The notes under the pieces were generated by a model. That model made no database searches and had not been told where the DNA came from. It saw only the letters and a program-made list of their open reading frames with translations. Shown piece after piece: positions 53,257 through 61,940 of a stretch of 64,000 nucleotides of DNA. The first letter of the stretch is position 1. Each line of letters begins with the position of its first letter. Source of the stretch: Acetobacterium bakii (GTDB lineage: Bacteria; Bacillota; Clostridia; Eubacteriales; Eubacteriaceae); contig NZ_LGYO01000044.1 of the NCBI RefSeq assembly GCF_001263355.1, positions 1 through 64,000 of the forward strand. Direction: 5' to 3'. A program made the translations under genes and the position numbers.

Positions 53257-54822
53257 TTATAAGAAAAATGCTAAAGCACCAAACACAATGGCACTCTCAA
53301 TTATTACCAGGCATGCAAGAAAGATCAGAAAACCTTCTTTTAGAATTTCTGAAAGCATTACCATGTTTTTTAAATCCAGCATCGGACCCATTACGATAAA
53401 AGCTAAAATCGGTACCGCTGAAAAATTATTAGAAAAACTTCTCCCAATAAATGCATTGGAAGTCGAACAGGTGGACATAAGCATGGCCGCCAGTATCATA
53501 ACCAGAAATTGAAGTATAATATTGCCGCCAATAAAGTTTTTCATTGTCTGGGGTAAAATCGTCTGCAAAATCGCCGATATCAAGGCTCCGATGATGACAT
53601 ATTCCGATACCCTGAAAAATTCCACTTTTGCTCCAGCGAAAACTGCTTCGATTTTTCCTTTTGTTCCTTCATACTTTAACGTTAAAATGTCGTTGCCGAT
53701 ATTTTGAAATTGCCGATGTTCTTTAAGAACATCATGATTTTCAAGCTGAATGAGCTTTAATATAATCCCCCCCACAATTCCTATCACTACTCCGGCAACT
53801 ACCCTAATTGCAGCCAGATAAGGTTTCTCCGGAAATGCATAGAGCATGGCTAAGATAACAATCGGACTGACCGCCGACGAAGCTAACCAGAAAGTAATAG
53901 TTTGGGGTAACGGCGTATCTTTTTTTAATAGCCCCGATATGATCGGAACCATACCACAGTCGCATATCGGCAAAAAAAAGCCTGCTGCTGCAGCAATTAA
54001 AAAAGAACTCCAGCTTCCCTTAGCGATTTGATTCATAATCCATCCGGTAGACGCAAATATCTGAATTCCAGCTGAAATAAATGCTCCTAACAATATAAAA
54101 GGCGTTGCCTGCATCAGAATACTTAAAAATACAGTCACCGTGGATTGTATAGCGCTATATACATCAAAATCATTGGTAATTAAAATCAGAAATAAACTTA
54201 AAGCCACAAAAATAAATACCTTTAAATTTAAAAAGATATTTCCCTGTTTACCGCCTGCCCAAAAACGTTCTTTTATTATTTTATCTGATTCAAATTCTTT
54301 TAAAAAAATAGTTTGTATTCTTGGATTAATATTTTTTATATCACGAATCAGTTTTTTTTGAATCGCTGGTTTGATTTTCTTATATCTGTTAAAAATCACA
54401 AGATTACTATTTTGAATATGAGGGTGCATCAGCGATATCATATTATTTAACTGATTTCTAAAAGTTCCAGCTTCACTTATAAAAGCTATATTTCTAAATT
54501 TGTATTCGAATGGTGTTTTCAGTCCTAAAAGTTTGGAAATATCCCACGTACCATTATATTCAACTATTATGTAGTCCGGATTAAATTTAGTGAATATCTG
54601 CTTAAATAATTCATCGTTTAGATCAGAATCATTCTCTAAGATGATACTTTTTACATTCTTTTTCTCTAATAACTCTTCGTCATAATCAGTAAAACCTTCT
54701 TCACAGATAAGCAGCACTATTTTATTAAATGCTTCAGCTTCACGGCTATTCAATACTTCTTTAATAAATGTGGTTTTTCCGCTTTCCAAAAATCCTGTAA
54801 TGATGTCTACATAAGTTGCCAC
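53257..54822 (-). CDS. CobW-like GTPase fused to DUF318-type permease
   Basis: A 521-residue fusion starting with GTG 54822. Residues 1-185 resemble a COG0523/CobW G domain with P-loop GFLESGKTT (10-18) but without the CxCC metal motif. From about residue 200 on it is a permease of the DUF318/ArsP_1 type with around eight helices and the conserved cysteine motifs ICDCGMVP (286-293) and STCSTSNAF. These two parts are normally separate genes. It sits between a complete CobW protein and a TIGR03943 protein, with gaps of 9 and 10 bases. A GTP-dependent chaperone coupled directly to a metal permease is plausible, not shown. Confidence 0.85.
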   Translation of the reverse strand: MATYVDIITGFLESGKTTFIKEVLNSREAEAFNKIVLLICEEGFTDYDEELLEKKNVKSIILENDSDLNDELFKQIFTKFNPDYIIVEYNGTWDISKLLGLKTPFEYKFRNIAFISEAGTFRNQLNNMISLMHPHIQNSNLVIFNRYKKIKPAIQKKLIRDIKNINPRIQTIFLKEFESDKIIKERFWAGGKQGNIFLNLKVFIFVALSLFLILITNDFDVYSAIQSTVTVFLSILMQATPFILLGAFISAGIQIFASTGWIMNQIAKGSWSSFLIAAAAGFFLPICDCGMVPIISGLLKKDTPLPQTITFWLASSAVSPIVILAMLYAFPEKPYLAAIRVVAGVVIGIVGGIILKLIQLENHDVLKEHRQFQNIGNDILTLKYEGTKGKIEAVFAGAKVEFFRVSEYVIIGALISAILQTILPQTMKNFIGGNIILQFLVMILAAMLMSTCSTSNAFIGRSFSNNFSAVPILAFIVMGPMLDLKNMVMLSEILKEGFLIFLACLVIIESAIVFGALAFFL

Positions 54823-54831
54823 ATCTACCTC

Positions 54832-55764
54832 TTACAAATCAAATAATTCAGAAAGCTGCGTATCACTAATCTGCTCTCCGATAACACAAATACGTCCTGT
54901 AAAATCCGGTGTCGTTTCTCTGACCACGGCTTCTTCGGGAACATAATCAAACTGAATCCATTGATTCTGCTCCACTCTTATTATCCCTTTCGCCCGTAGA
55001 ACATGTCCTTCCATCTGATCAAGCTGCTTTAAGATCGCATCAACTTTGCTGCGTTCAAAAGCTTTTGCTGTTTCTCGTCCCCAGACATGGAATACATCAT
55101 CTGCATGATGATGTATTCCATGCACATGCTCATGTTGGTTTAGTAATGCATTAAAACTATCTGGAGTATTCGAGCTTTCTGCAATTTTCCTTATCTTGTT
55201 TCCATCTACTTTTTGCCAATCGGTAGTTACTATGTGAGCCCACGGATTGTATTGTTTCATATCTTTTAGTAAGCTTTCCAATACTTCCTCAGACACATTT
55301 TGACTTCTACTTAAAATAATGGTTTTCGAATTTGTTAGTTGATTCGCATAAAACTCGGCAAAATTCTTTAAGTAAACTTTATATTTCATGGCATCTACTA
55401 CTGTAATGCACATGTTTAATTCAACAAAACCTTCCTTTAAAAATTTTTTACATCCATTTATAACATCAGAAAGCTTACCCACTCCTGATGGTTCAATAAT
55501 GATTCGGTCCGGATGATAAAGTACTAACATCTCTTTTAATGCTAAACTAAAATCACCGGCAATCGTACAGCATATGCACCCGGAATTCATTTCCTTAATT
55601 TCAATGCCATAATCTTTCAGGATTGCTCCATCAATTCCTATTTCTCCAAATTCATTTTCAATAAGTACGACTTTTTCTCCCACAAAAGCTTCTTCCAACA
55701 GCTTTTTTATCAGGGTAGTTTTGCCTGCTCCTAAAAAGCCTGAAATAATATCTATTTTTGTCAT
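54832..55764 (-). CDS. CobW/COG0523-family metal GTPase
   Basis: A 310-residue COG0523 GTPase, a family of metal insertases and chaperones for Zn, Co or Ni. The G-domain P-loop GFLGAGKTT is at 9-17, the metal motif CICC at 63-66, and EPSGVGK follows. A His-rich linker (NQHEHVHGIHHHADD) joins it to the CobW C-terminal domain. It is first in the operon with the CobW-permease fusion and the TIGR03943 gene, and has a strong promoter with an overlapping inverted repeat. Zinc is the likeliest metal because of family context, but Co or Ni fits an acetogen as well. Confidence 0.92.
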   Translation of the reverse strand: MTKIDIISGFLGAGKTTLIKKLLEEAFVGEKVVLIENEFGEIGIDGAILKDYGIEIKEMNSGCICCTIAGDFSLALKEMLVLYHPDRIIIEPSGVGKLSDVINGCKKFLKEGFVELNMCITVVDAMKYKVYLKNFAEFYANQLTNSKTIILSRSQNVSEEVLESLLKDMKQYNPWAHIVTTDWQKVDGNKIRKIAESSNTPDSFNALLNQHEHVHGIHHHADDVFHVWGRETAKAFERSKVDAILKQLDQMEGHVLRAKGIIRVEQNQWIQFDYVPEEAVVRETTPDFTGRICVIGEQISDTQLSELFDL

Positions 55765-55827
55765 TGCATTTCTCCCTCATACAGTAATTACTTCGTTTAA
55801 TAAAACCTATAGCATAGATTTATCAAT

Positions 55828-55886
55828 TGCAAATGCAACCCATTTGCGTTATAATTATATGTCTGTTACTGTTATCTGTCAATAAC
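55828..55886 (-). promoter_or_regulatory. CobW operon promoter with inverted repeat
   Basis: Minus strand: -35 TTGACA at 55877-55882, 17-base spacer, -10 TATAAT at 55854-55859. Just downstream lies a perfect 8-5-8 inverted repeat, apart from its outer pair: TGCAAATG-CAACC-CATTTGCG (55828-55848), at the transcription start, where a repressor such as Zur would act. The word GTTATTGACA at the -35 is shared with the def promoter. Confidence 0.6.
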
Positions 55887-55951
55887 AATATCGTAGTGGG
55901 CCATATCTAAAATACTGAAAATACCAAGAACAACCATTTCTCTCAACAAAG

Positions 55952-55982
55952 AAAAAAGGCCACCTTATCACAAGGCGACCTT
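55952..55982 (-). terminator. Terminator, repeat family member 1
   Basis: AAGGCCACCTT pairs with AAGGCGACCTT (with one wobble), T6 on the minus strand. It is followed on the plus strand by TTCATTGTATCAATATT, a string that also follows the terminator at 57892-57920. Confidence 0.6.
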
Positions 55983-56012
55983 CATTGTATCAATATTTGA
56001 TTTTTCTCTTAA

Positions 56013-56430
56013 TTATTGCTCCTGAGGCAGAAGTGCTTCATCTCTTCGACTTCTCAGCATTAAAATAATCGACAAGACTCCACCAACAAAAGAAGCCAGA
56101 GCAAGAACCGGTAAAATTCCGATGATATCCATTCCTCCTTTTAGCGCTTGTATATAAGTCGATATAAAAGCGGAAAGAAAGATTGCGATCCCACAGGTGG
56201 CCTTAACGCACCGATGGCAGTGCCGGTAAAGCTTTTGGAAACAACAATGGTCGCCCGGAGGTAATAGAATGAATAGGCATTTCCCCAGGCGGCGCCAAGC
56301 AGGGCACAGCAAATGGCACTGACCACAAAACTGGACCAGTGATAATCATATTCACCAGCATTGTATTATCAAAAGCTCGATATATGCCGCCAATTGCAGG
56401 AATAATCACCAGATCGGCCATTGTACACAC
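56013..56430 (-). pseudogene. MFS transporter remnant
   Basis: Three overlapping minus-strand frames together read as pieces of one membrane transporter: first MADLVIIPAIGGIYRAFDN, then AICCALLGAAWGNAYSFYYL in a second frame, then FLSAFISTYIQALKGGMDI and GGVLSIILMLRSRRDE to the stop at 56013 in a third. The pieces have the helix content and short basic loops of an MFS protein, and their total of ~130 residues is far below the ~400 expected. Several frameshifts and large deletions are needed, so it is a dead gene. It is divergent from the PucR-type pseudogene. Confidence 0.6.
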
Positions 56431-56608
56431 ATTTGTTAGAAATATTGTCGCTAAAAGGAGGAGCGGCGTCTACCAATTTTTTAGAATGGGTTGCAATCAC
56501 TTCTCTGAAGGTTTTTCCCCGACATACATTCTCAGAACATTTTCCCGGGGTGTAATGGGGGTGTAGCTTGTAAAGATTTTAGAATCATTACAGATTAGGA
56601 GACCAAGT

Positions 56609-57666
56609 ATGAAATTAAATTTATATGTGATCGCAGATTATTTAACGGAATTTTCCTTTAAATCTCAGTTTGTTGATCCCGTGCTGGAGGGTTCCTTAAA
56701 AGGGATTTTATTATTCAATCCCGGTATGGATTTAAAAACGGATCAATTGTATTTATCCTATGCCAGCGATCTTCCCAAAACACTGAATGCTGATGCGCAT
56801 TACAGCATCATCTGTATTGGCACTCCACCGGAATCTTATTTGAAAAACAATGTCAACCTTCTTTATTTAAATACAGAGACCTCACTGATCAGCCTTTTTA
56901 ATGCAATTGAGACGATCTTTCAGAAATTTACGCAATGGGATGAAACCCTTCAATCCATTTTCTACCAGAAAATAAGCATTAAGGCTTTATGTGAGGCCAG
57001 CCTCATTGTTTTTGAGAATCCCATTTCCGTCTATACCTCGGATTTGAGGCTCATTTGCTATGCTGAAAAAGAAAAGCCGGATCATCTCATGCTCTTTGAA
57101 ACATCAGACACTGAAAAACACATGAGTATTGATGATATAAATGCGTTAAAAATCGATTCCGAGTTTATTGAAACCATTAAATCCTATGAGCCCACCATTT
57201 TTTCAAAAGACGCTTTTGGATATCGGATTCTACTTAATAATCTCCGTATTCAAGATATCTATGTGGCGCGGATCTGTATTAGTGAAACGGACCGGCCTAT
57301 CAAAAACAGCGACTTTTTACTGATCCAAACCCTTTCCTTTTACAGTGAGTTATGCTTGCGTGATCATGATAATCAACAATATAATACTCATCCTCAGGAT
57401 TTTGATCACCTTTTATTTGACCTGTTATCAAATAAAGAGATTGTGAGGTTTTGAAGGTCTATCTGGAGAATAATATGAGTATTGCAAAAACGATTCGAAT
57501 CATATATCTTCAGCGAGCCACTTTTTTGTACCAGCTCAAACGAATTACTGAAATATTCGGTTTGGATTTATCGGATTACAAGATCCGACTTCACCTGATG
57601 CTGAGCTTTGAGATTTTGGGAAAAAAACCTATCCCTCAATCGGGTAGGAGGCTGGTTATTAATTGA
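56609..57666 (+). pseudogene. PucR/CdaR-type regulator, broken
   Basis: The first frame, 281 residues from ATG 56609, is the long N-terminal sensor part of a PucR-like regulator, ending LLFDLLSNKEIVRF at 57454. The next frame (57451 on) encodes LKVYLENNMSIAKTIRIIYL and QRATFLYQLKRITEIFGLDL, the characteristic C-terminal helix-turn-helix of the family. Roughly 100 residues that normally join them are missing and the frame changes, so a deletion has destroyed the gene. Its partner, the adjacent MFS gene, is also decayed, suggesting loss of one small catabolic or transport unit. Confidence 0.7.
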
Positions 57667-57694
57667 GGATCCATACTTACAATATAAAATTCTG

Positions 57695-57889
57695 AGTTAT
57701 TTTGAGCTTATGTTTGCTGGGCAACCCTACTCAGTCGGCGATGGTAGATGTGACTTCTGTTTGTCAGACCAGAAGTATATCGTCAGCTTTCTTTAGATTT
57801 CCTGTCGCCGGAGACCCCCTTGCCTCGAGCTATGCACTTGTCATACTCGGGACTCTAATCCGTTGGATTACGCTCACGCCGGACGTACA
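57695..57889 (-). mobile_element. Group IIC intron remnant (5-prime domain I only)
   Basis: On the minus strand, from 57889, the sequence matches the 5-prime part of bacterial class C group II introns as I recall it: GTACGTCCGGCGTGAGCG, GAGTCCCGAGTATG, GAGGCAAGGGGGTCTCCGGC, GAAAGCTGACG, then GGTCTGACAAACAGAAG. No later domains or reverse transcriptase follow, since the copy stops at the PucR pseudogene. It begins within a few bases of the intrinsic terminator 57892-57920, the target type known for class C introns. Confidence 0.7.
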
Positions 57890-57891
57890 AT

Positions 57892-57920
57892 AAAAAAACC
57901 GTCTAATTCAGACGGTCTTC
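57892..57920 (-). terminator. Terminator, repeat family member 2
   Basis: AAACCGTCT pairs with AGACGGTTT-like arms (57894-57904 with 57910-57919), T7 on the minus strand. It ends the 58025-58351 transcript. The plus-strand sequence after it is TTCATTGTATCAATATT. Confidence 0.7.
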
Positions 57921-58024
57921 ATTGTATCAATATTCGGGTTTTTATTTGCGAAATTAGGTGAATAGTGATACCTATTAATTCTCTCACCTTACGGCTGTAA
58001 TCTCACCACACCAATATTTGGGAT

Positions 58025-58351
58025 TTATCGGTCTTTTGAATTTTCCTTATAATATACAATCAATGTAATTGCATTAAGTATAATTGTAACGGCAAGAAGC
58101 ATCGTAGCGACCCATGCTACCGCAGCGGACGTATCCATAAGTGCTGACCAATCCTCTATCTTTACCAGATAATTAGTATAAAACATTTGCATGCACAGTG
58201 AGATGGCACAGGCGCTGACGCTTGCTAAGGAAACGCCAACCCAGTTCCGGTTGCCAACCTTATTTCGCCGCTCGAGATTAATAACAGGAAGTATCCATGC
58301 AATCAGCCCAAGTACAAAACTTCCTAAATTTAACCAACCCGCTTCAAACAT
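58025..58351 (-). CDS. Small membrane protein (108 aa), unknown function
   Basis: A 108-residue protein with three hydrophobic helices at about 8-26, 40-60 and 75-100, separated by NLERRNKVGNRNW and by YLVKIEDWSALMD. Helix-loop features resemble a hypothetical membrane protein common in Firmicutes, but no function is known to me. It is a single-gene transcript with a terminator at 57892-57920. It lacks a signal peptide and conserved catalytic residues. Confidence 0.7.
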   Translation of the reverse strand: MFEAGWLNLGSFVLGLIAWILPVINLERRNKVGNRNWVGVSLASVSACAISLCMQMFYTNYLVKIEDWSALMDTSAAVAWVATMLLAVTIILNAITLIVYYKENSKDR

Positions 58352-58464
58352 AACTTGCTCCTTTCAAATTCCTGATTGTCCACATGCTATATATAAAACA
58401 GAATAATTGCAATCATCCCAATCAATCCGCAAAGATACATACCACGTAATGACTTCACAAAAAT

Positions 58465-59454
58465 TTAATCAATAAGGTCATTCTGAAATCTTGAAAGATG
58501 CTCATACGGAAGAATAAGTCTTCCGCGGTAAAGACCACAGCCATCATTGATCAGGGAATTATTCATAGCTGAAAACATATTTACATCCAATTTTGATAAT
58601 TCAAGCTGCTGCAACAAGATCCCTCTTTCATAGGCATCATCAAAATAAATATTTTCTCCTTTGGGAATTGCATCGCGTCTGGCTCTTTCACTTTCCTGCC
58701 GTTTTTCGTAACCGAAATGATTAGCAGGACCAATCTCAGCAAAATCGTCCATTTCTTTGGTGCGAAGTTGTACTTCCACATAACAACGGGCAATGTTATC
58801 ATAAAATGTAATATGCAGCGAACGATAGCCAGTAGACTCTGAATTTACAATAAAATCCCGATAATACGGGCTTACGCTGTCTTTTAACAAGGGCGATTTT
58901 TTCTGACCCCTTAACGAAGACAGTTCTGCGGTAAATCCGCGTTCCTCCAGAAAACCAAGCAACTGGTTGGCAACATCATATAAATATTTTATTTCTTCAT
59001 CCGCGCAAGTCTCCCCTTCTTGCAGATGACATTTTGGAAGGGAAATCACGATTCTATAGGCAATCAGGTCCCGAAAACAATTTAAAGCGTTTTTCAGTTC
59101 AGGTAGCGAAGGGTAATTGCCGTGTTCAATATAATAATCGTAAATATATTCTACAATGTATCCGTTAAATTTTGCTTCCGCGCGGATCAGCGATTTAATT
59201 CGTCCCTTAAAAGTAAATGCCAGAAAAGGATATTCACTTGCCATAAGTTTATAGAATTCCCGGATCCGCTGGGATTGCGAAGTCAGGAAATCGTTGTGCT
59301 GCCAGAGTTCCGCAATTTGAAGCAGAAAATTACAATGCAAAAGATCAATCTGATTATGCGTTTCTTTCGCCGACTGTTTCAAATCCTCAGAATATCTCTG
59401 TAAAATTTTAAGCACGGTATCGCCTGAGTATAAATAATCATTTAATTTTTTCAT
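58465..59454 (-). CDS. RelA/SpoT-domain protein
   Basis: A 329-residue protein from ATG 59454 (GGAAAGG upstream; the longer frame to 59526 is unsupported). It contains a RelA/SpoT nucleotidyltransferase domain: FKGRIKSLIRAEAK, CFRDLIAYRIV, TGYRSLHITFYD and VEVQLRTKEMDDFAE, the last with the catalytic-site Glu region. There is no HD hydrolase, TGS or ACT domain, so it is a small alarmone synthetase-like protein, longer than RelP/RelQ (about 210-260 residues). The N-terminal ~90 residues are helical and novel to me. (p)ppGpp or pApp synthesis is likely but activity is not certain. Confidence 0.8.
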   Translation of the reverse strand: MKKLNDYLYSGDTVLKILQRYSEDLKQSAKETHNQIDLLHCNFLLQIAELWQHNDFLTSQSQRIREFYKLMASEYPFLAFTFKGRIKSLIRAEAKFNGYIVEYIYDYYIEHGNYPSLPELKNALNCFRDLIAYRIVISLPKCHLQEGETCADEEIKYLYDVANQLLGFLEERGFTAELSSLRGQKKSPLLKDSVSPYYRDFIVNSESTGYRSLHITFYDNIARCYVEVQLRTKEMDDFAEIGPANHFGYEKRQESERARRDAIPKGENIYFDDAYERGILLQQLELSKLDVNMFSAMNNSLINDGCGLYRGRLILPYEHLSRFQNDLID

Positions 59455-59613
59455 CGATGCACTTTCCTTTCCTAAGTGTTGATAATATATAATAAATTTC
59501 GCAAAAGTAAATATGAAAATTGACATGATTAACTATATCACAATTTAGGCAAATGAATGCATCAGTTTTCATCTACATGGTTGATTTCTCTGTTTCAACC
59601 AGCATATGCATAA

Positions 59614-59838
59614 TCAACGATGGTCTTGATCTGGAACAATCCTGAATCTAGTTTTTAAGATTGGCTGTTTTTGAATCTTTGAATCCGGTTGTTCCTGTTC
59701 CGCTTCCTCCTGATTTGTCTCTCGATTTGATTCCTCATCTATTTCAACATTTTATTTAAGTTTCATCTCAGACTTTTTTATTTCCTCCACCGGTTTTTTC
59801 ATTACTTGTCTTATTTCATTTCCAATTATTATGTTCAT
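59614..59838 (-). pseudogene. Degenerate small ORF
   Basis: A minus-strand frame starts at ATG 59838 (MNIIIGNEIRQVMKKP), reaches an in-frame TAA after 28 codons, then continues open for 45 codons rich in Glu and Gln (NVEIDEESNRETNQEEAEQE) and ends DQDHR at 59614. Composition after the stop looks protein-like, so it may be a gene fragment with a nonsense change. No family recognised. Confidence 0.3.
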
Positions 59839-60105
59839 GTTGATCAAACATTAATACAGTTTATCTCAAATTATACTCTTTTAATTATACTGTTGCAATA
59901 ATGTATTTCTATTTCTCTTAAATATTCAGTTCGGTACCAAGCTTCAGGCAAATTATAACTCATCCTTAAACACAATTATCCTTTTCGTGAGCTCCGAGCC
60001 TGACACCAATAAACTTATATTTTCAATACCCCAAAACAATATTTTAAAAATTAACAGTAAAAATACATCTCACAAATTCCTTAATACGCCATTTCCCTCC
60101 AAAAA

Positions 60106-60138
60106 TAAAAAAACCGCCTCATTACAAGGCGATCTTTA
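60106..60138 (-). terminator. Terminator, repeat family member 3
   Basis: ACCGCCT pairs with AGGCGAT with a mismatch at the end, T7 on the minus strand. It ends the decarboxylase transcript. The plus-strand flank CTTTATTGTATTAAATTT is a diverged version of the flank of the other two members. Confidence 0.6.
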
Positions 60139-60236
60139 TTGTATTAAATTTATCATCAGCATCTCCACTACAATTAACTTGCAAAGAATCAGCTTATTTT
60201 CTCCGGATATAAACGGTTCAAGATTTCCCAGCTGAT

Positions 60237-61940
60237 CTATTCGTTTATAGAATTCCCTGATTCTGGAACTTCCTGTTCTGGACCTCTCTCCCCAAAGTTG
60301 AATTTCGCAACTGTGGGACCAAACTTTTTCAGCGCTTCTGGAGCGTCTTCAGGATCCATATGAACTTCAATGAGGATTCCCTCTGTAGCTTTCTCTGCTT
60401 TCTTCATTGCTTCTTCCAGCTCTCCCTGTGAGCTTACCTCAAAGGTGTTCATCTGGCTGCTCTTTGCCATCACTTCATGAAGTTTGGTATACTTCCATGG
60501 AGCAATATCATTATACTCAGCGTCCATGCCCATAATATAACGTTCAATGGTATATCCATCATTGTTGATCAGGAAGATGATGGGGTTCTGTTTATGACGC
60601 AAAATGGTCGAAAACTCCTGAGCGGTGACCTGGAAAGACCCATCTCCAATAAAGAGAAGCTGGCGGCGATCAGGGTCAGCCAGCATGCTTCCGAAGTATG
60701 CTGGCAGTGTAAAACCTATGGCACCCCAGATCTGTGAGCCCACATAAGTGCTCTTACTTGGCAGACGCATGCTCATCAGAGCGTGATTGCTGGTGCCTGT
60801 CTCTCCGAAAATCATATCTCCCTCTTTAAGGAAACCGCCAATCTGTTTCCAGAAATCCTTATGACTTAGCTTTTTATTCTTTTCCAGCTGGAATTTTTCA
60901 ACCTCCGGCTTTTCAATCGTTTCTTCTTCCTGTCTATCGGTAAGATTATTTAGAATTTCTTCCATCAGATCATTTCCATAGATTCCTTCAAAATCTTCCT
61001 CACCAATGATCACATAATCTCTTACCAGCCTTACCATCTTATCTTCAGGAAGATTAACGCTGTATTGGCCGGAGTTCCATTCAATAAAGCGTGGAGATAC
61101 ACAAAGGAGAAAATCAGCATTTTCAACGCGGTCCTGCACGCCCGAATCAGAATCATCACCCTTATAAGCACCGAGATACAGAGAATGCTGCTCCGAAAGT
61201 ATCGCTTTTCCTGTACTCATGGCAGCAAAAGGTACCCTTGTTTTTTCAATCCATTCGCCAAGAAGATCCGTCATTTTCAGTCTGTCGACATCCATGTCCA
61301 CGAGCACTACCGGCCGCTTTGCGGCCTTATACATTTTCACAGTCTTTTCTAGTGCTGATTTAAGACGTTCAGGGTCACTGGAAGGCCTTACTGGGGCCAG
61401 ATATTCCATGTCTGTTTCAATAGTCAGGTAGGTGATATTTGATGGCATCTGAATATTAACCGGTTTTCGGGTCCGCAATGCGGTGACAATAGCACGATCA
61501 ATTTCGAAAGATGCATTCTCTGGTGTTATGTTCACTTGGCAGGCAGTAAACTCCCTATAAACATCATTAATATTACTGAAATCTCCATCTGCCAGGCTAT
61601 GATGGACTTTATAGTTCTCTTTCATGGCATAGAGTGGTGGGGCACCTGAAATCACTATGACCGGTATGTGTTCTGCACTGGACCCTGCAACGCCGCCTAT
61701 AGCACCAAGATCACCTACTCCGTAGGTGATACAGAGAGCGGATATCCCATGACTTCTTGCATAGCCATCTGCTGCATAGGCACCATTGAGCTCATTAGTT
61801 GTCCCGACAAATTCGATACCCTCTGTAGCTTTGATCTGTTCAAGAAACTGCAGGTTGAAATCTCCTGGTACACCTATGATATGCTTGATTTTCAGTTCTT
61901 TCAGACGCGCGATCAGATAATCGCCTATCGTTATTCTCAT
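60237..61940 (-). CDS. Thiamine-diphosphate-dependent 2-oxoacid decarboxylase
   Basis: A 567-residue enzyme of the pyruvate/indolepyruvate decarboxylase family, converting a 2-oxoacid to an aldehyde and CO2. The N-terminal domain has VPGDFNLQFLE and TTNELNGAYAADGYAR, where the Glu activates the cofactor, and KVHHSLADGDF with the active-site His pair. The C-terminal cofactor motif runs GDGSFQVTAQEFSTI to NNDGYTIE and binds Mg and diphosphate. AGGAGG precedes ATG 61940. Such enzymes are uncommon in acetogens. Pyruvate, phenylpyruvate, indolepyruvate and branched-chain acids are all possible; the gene stands alone. Confidence 0.92.
   Translation of the reverse strand: MRITIGDYLIARLKELKIKHIIGVPGDFNLQFLEQIKATEGIEFVGTTNELNGAYAADGYARSHGISALCITYGVGDLGAIGGVAGSSAEHIPVIVISGAPPLYAMKENYKVHHSLADGDFSNINDVYREFTACQVNITPENASFEIDRAIVTALRTRKPVNIQMPSNITYLTIETDMEYLAPVRPSSDPERLKSALEKTVKMYKAAKRPVVLVDMDVDRLKMTDLLGEWIEKTRVPFAAMSTGKAILSEQHSLYLGAYKGDDSDSGVQDRVENADFLLCVSPRFIEWNSGQYSVNLPEDKMVRLVRDYVIIGEEDFEGIYGNDLMEEILNNLTDRQEEETIEKPEVEKFQLEKNKKLSHKDFWKQIGGFLKEGDMIFGETGTSNHALMSMRLPSKSTYVGSQIWGAIGFTLPAYFGSMLADPDRRQLLFIGDGSFQVTAQEFSTILRHKQNPIIFLINNDGYTIERYIMGMDAEYNDIAPWKYTKLHEVMAKSSQMNTFEVSSQGELEEAMKKAEKATEGILIEVHMDPEDAPEALKKFGPTVAKFNFGERGPEQEVPESGNSINE

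Larger units (their letters stand above)
59455..60236. other. Long intergenic region with decayed sequence
   Basis: About 780 bases with no intact gene. It includes a broken small ORF (59614-59838) and a terminator (60106-60138). The rest is AT-rich and I see no other supported feature. Confidence 0.5.
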
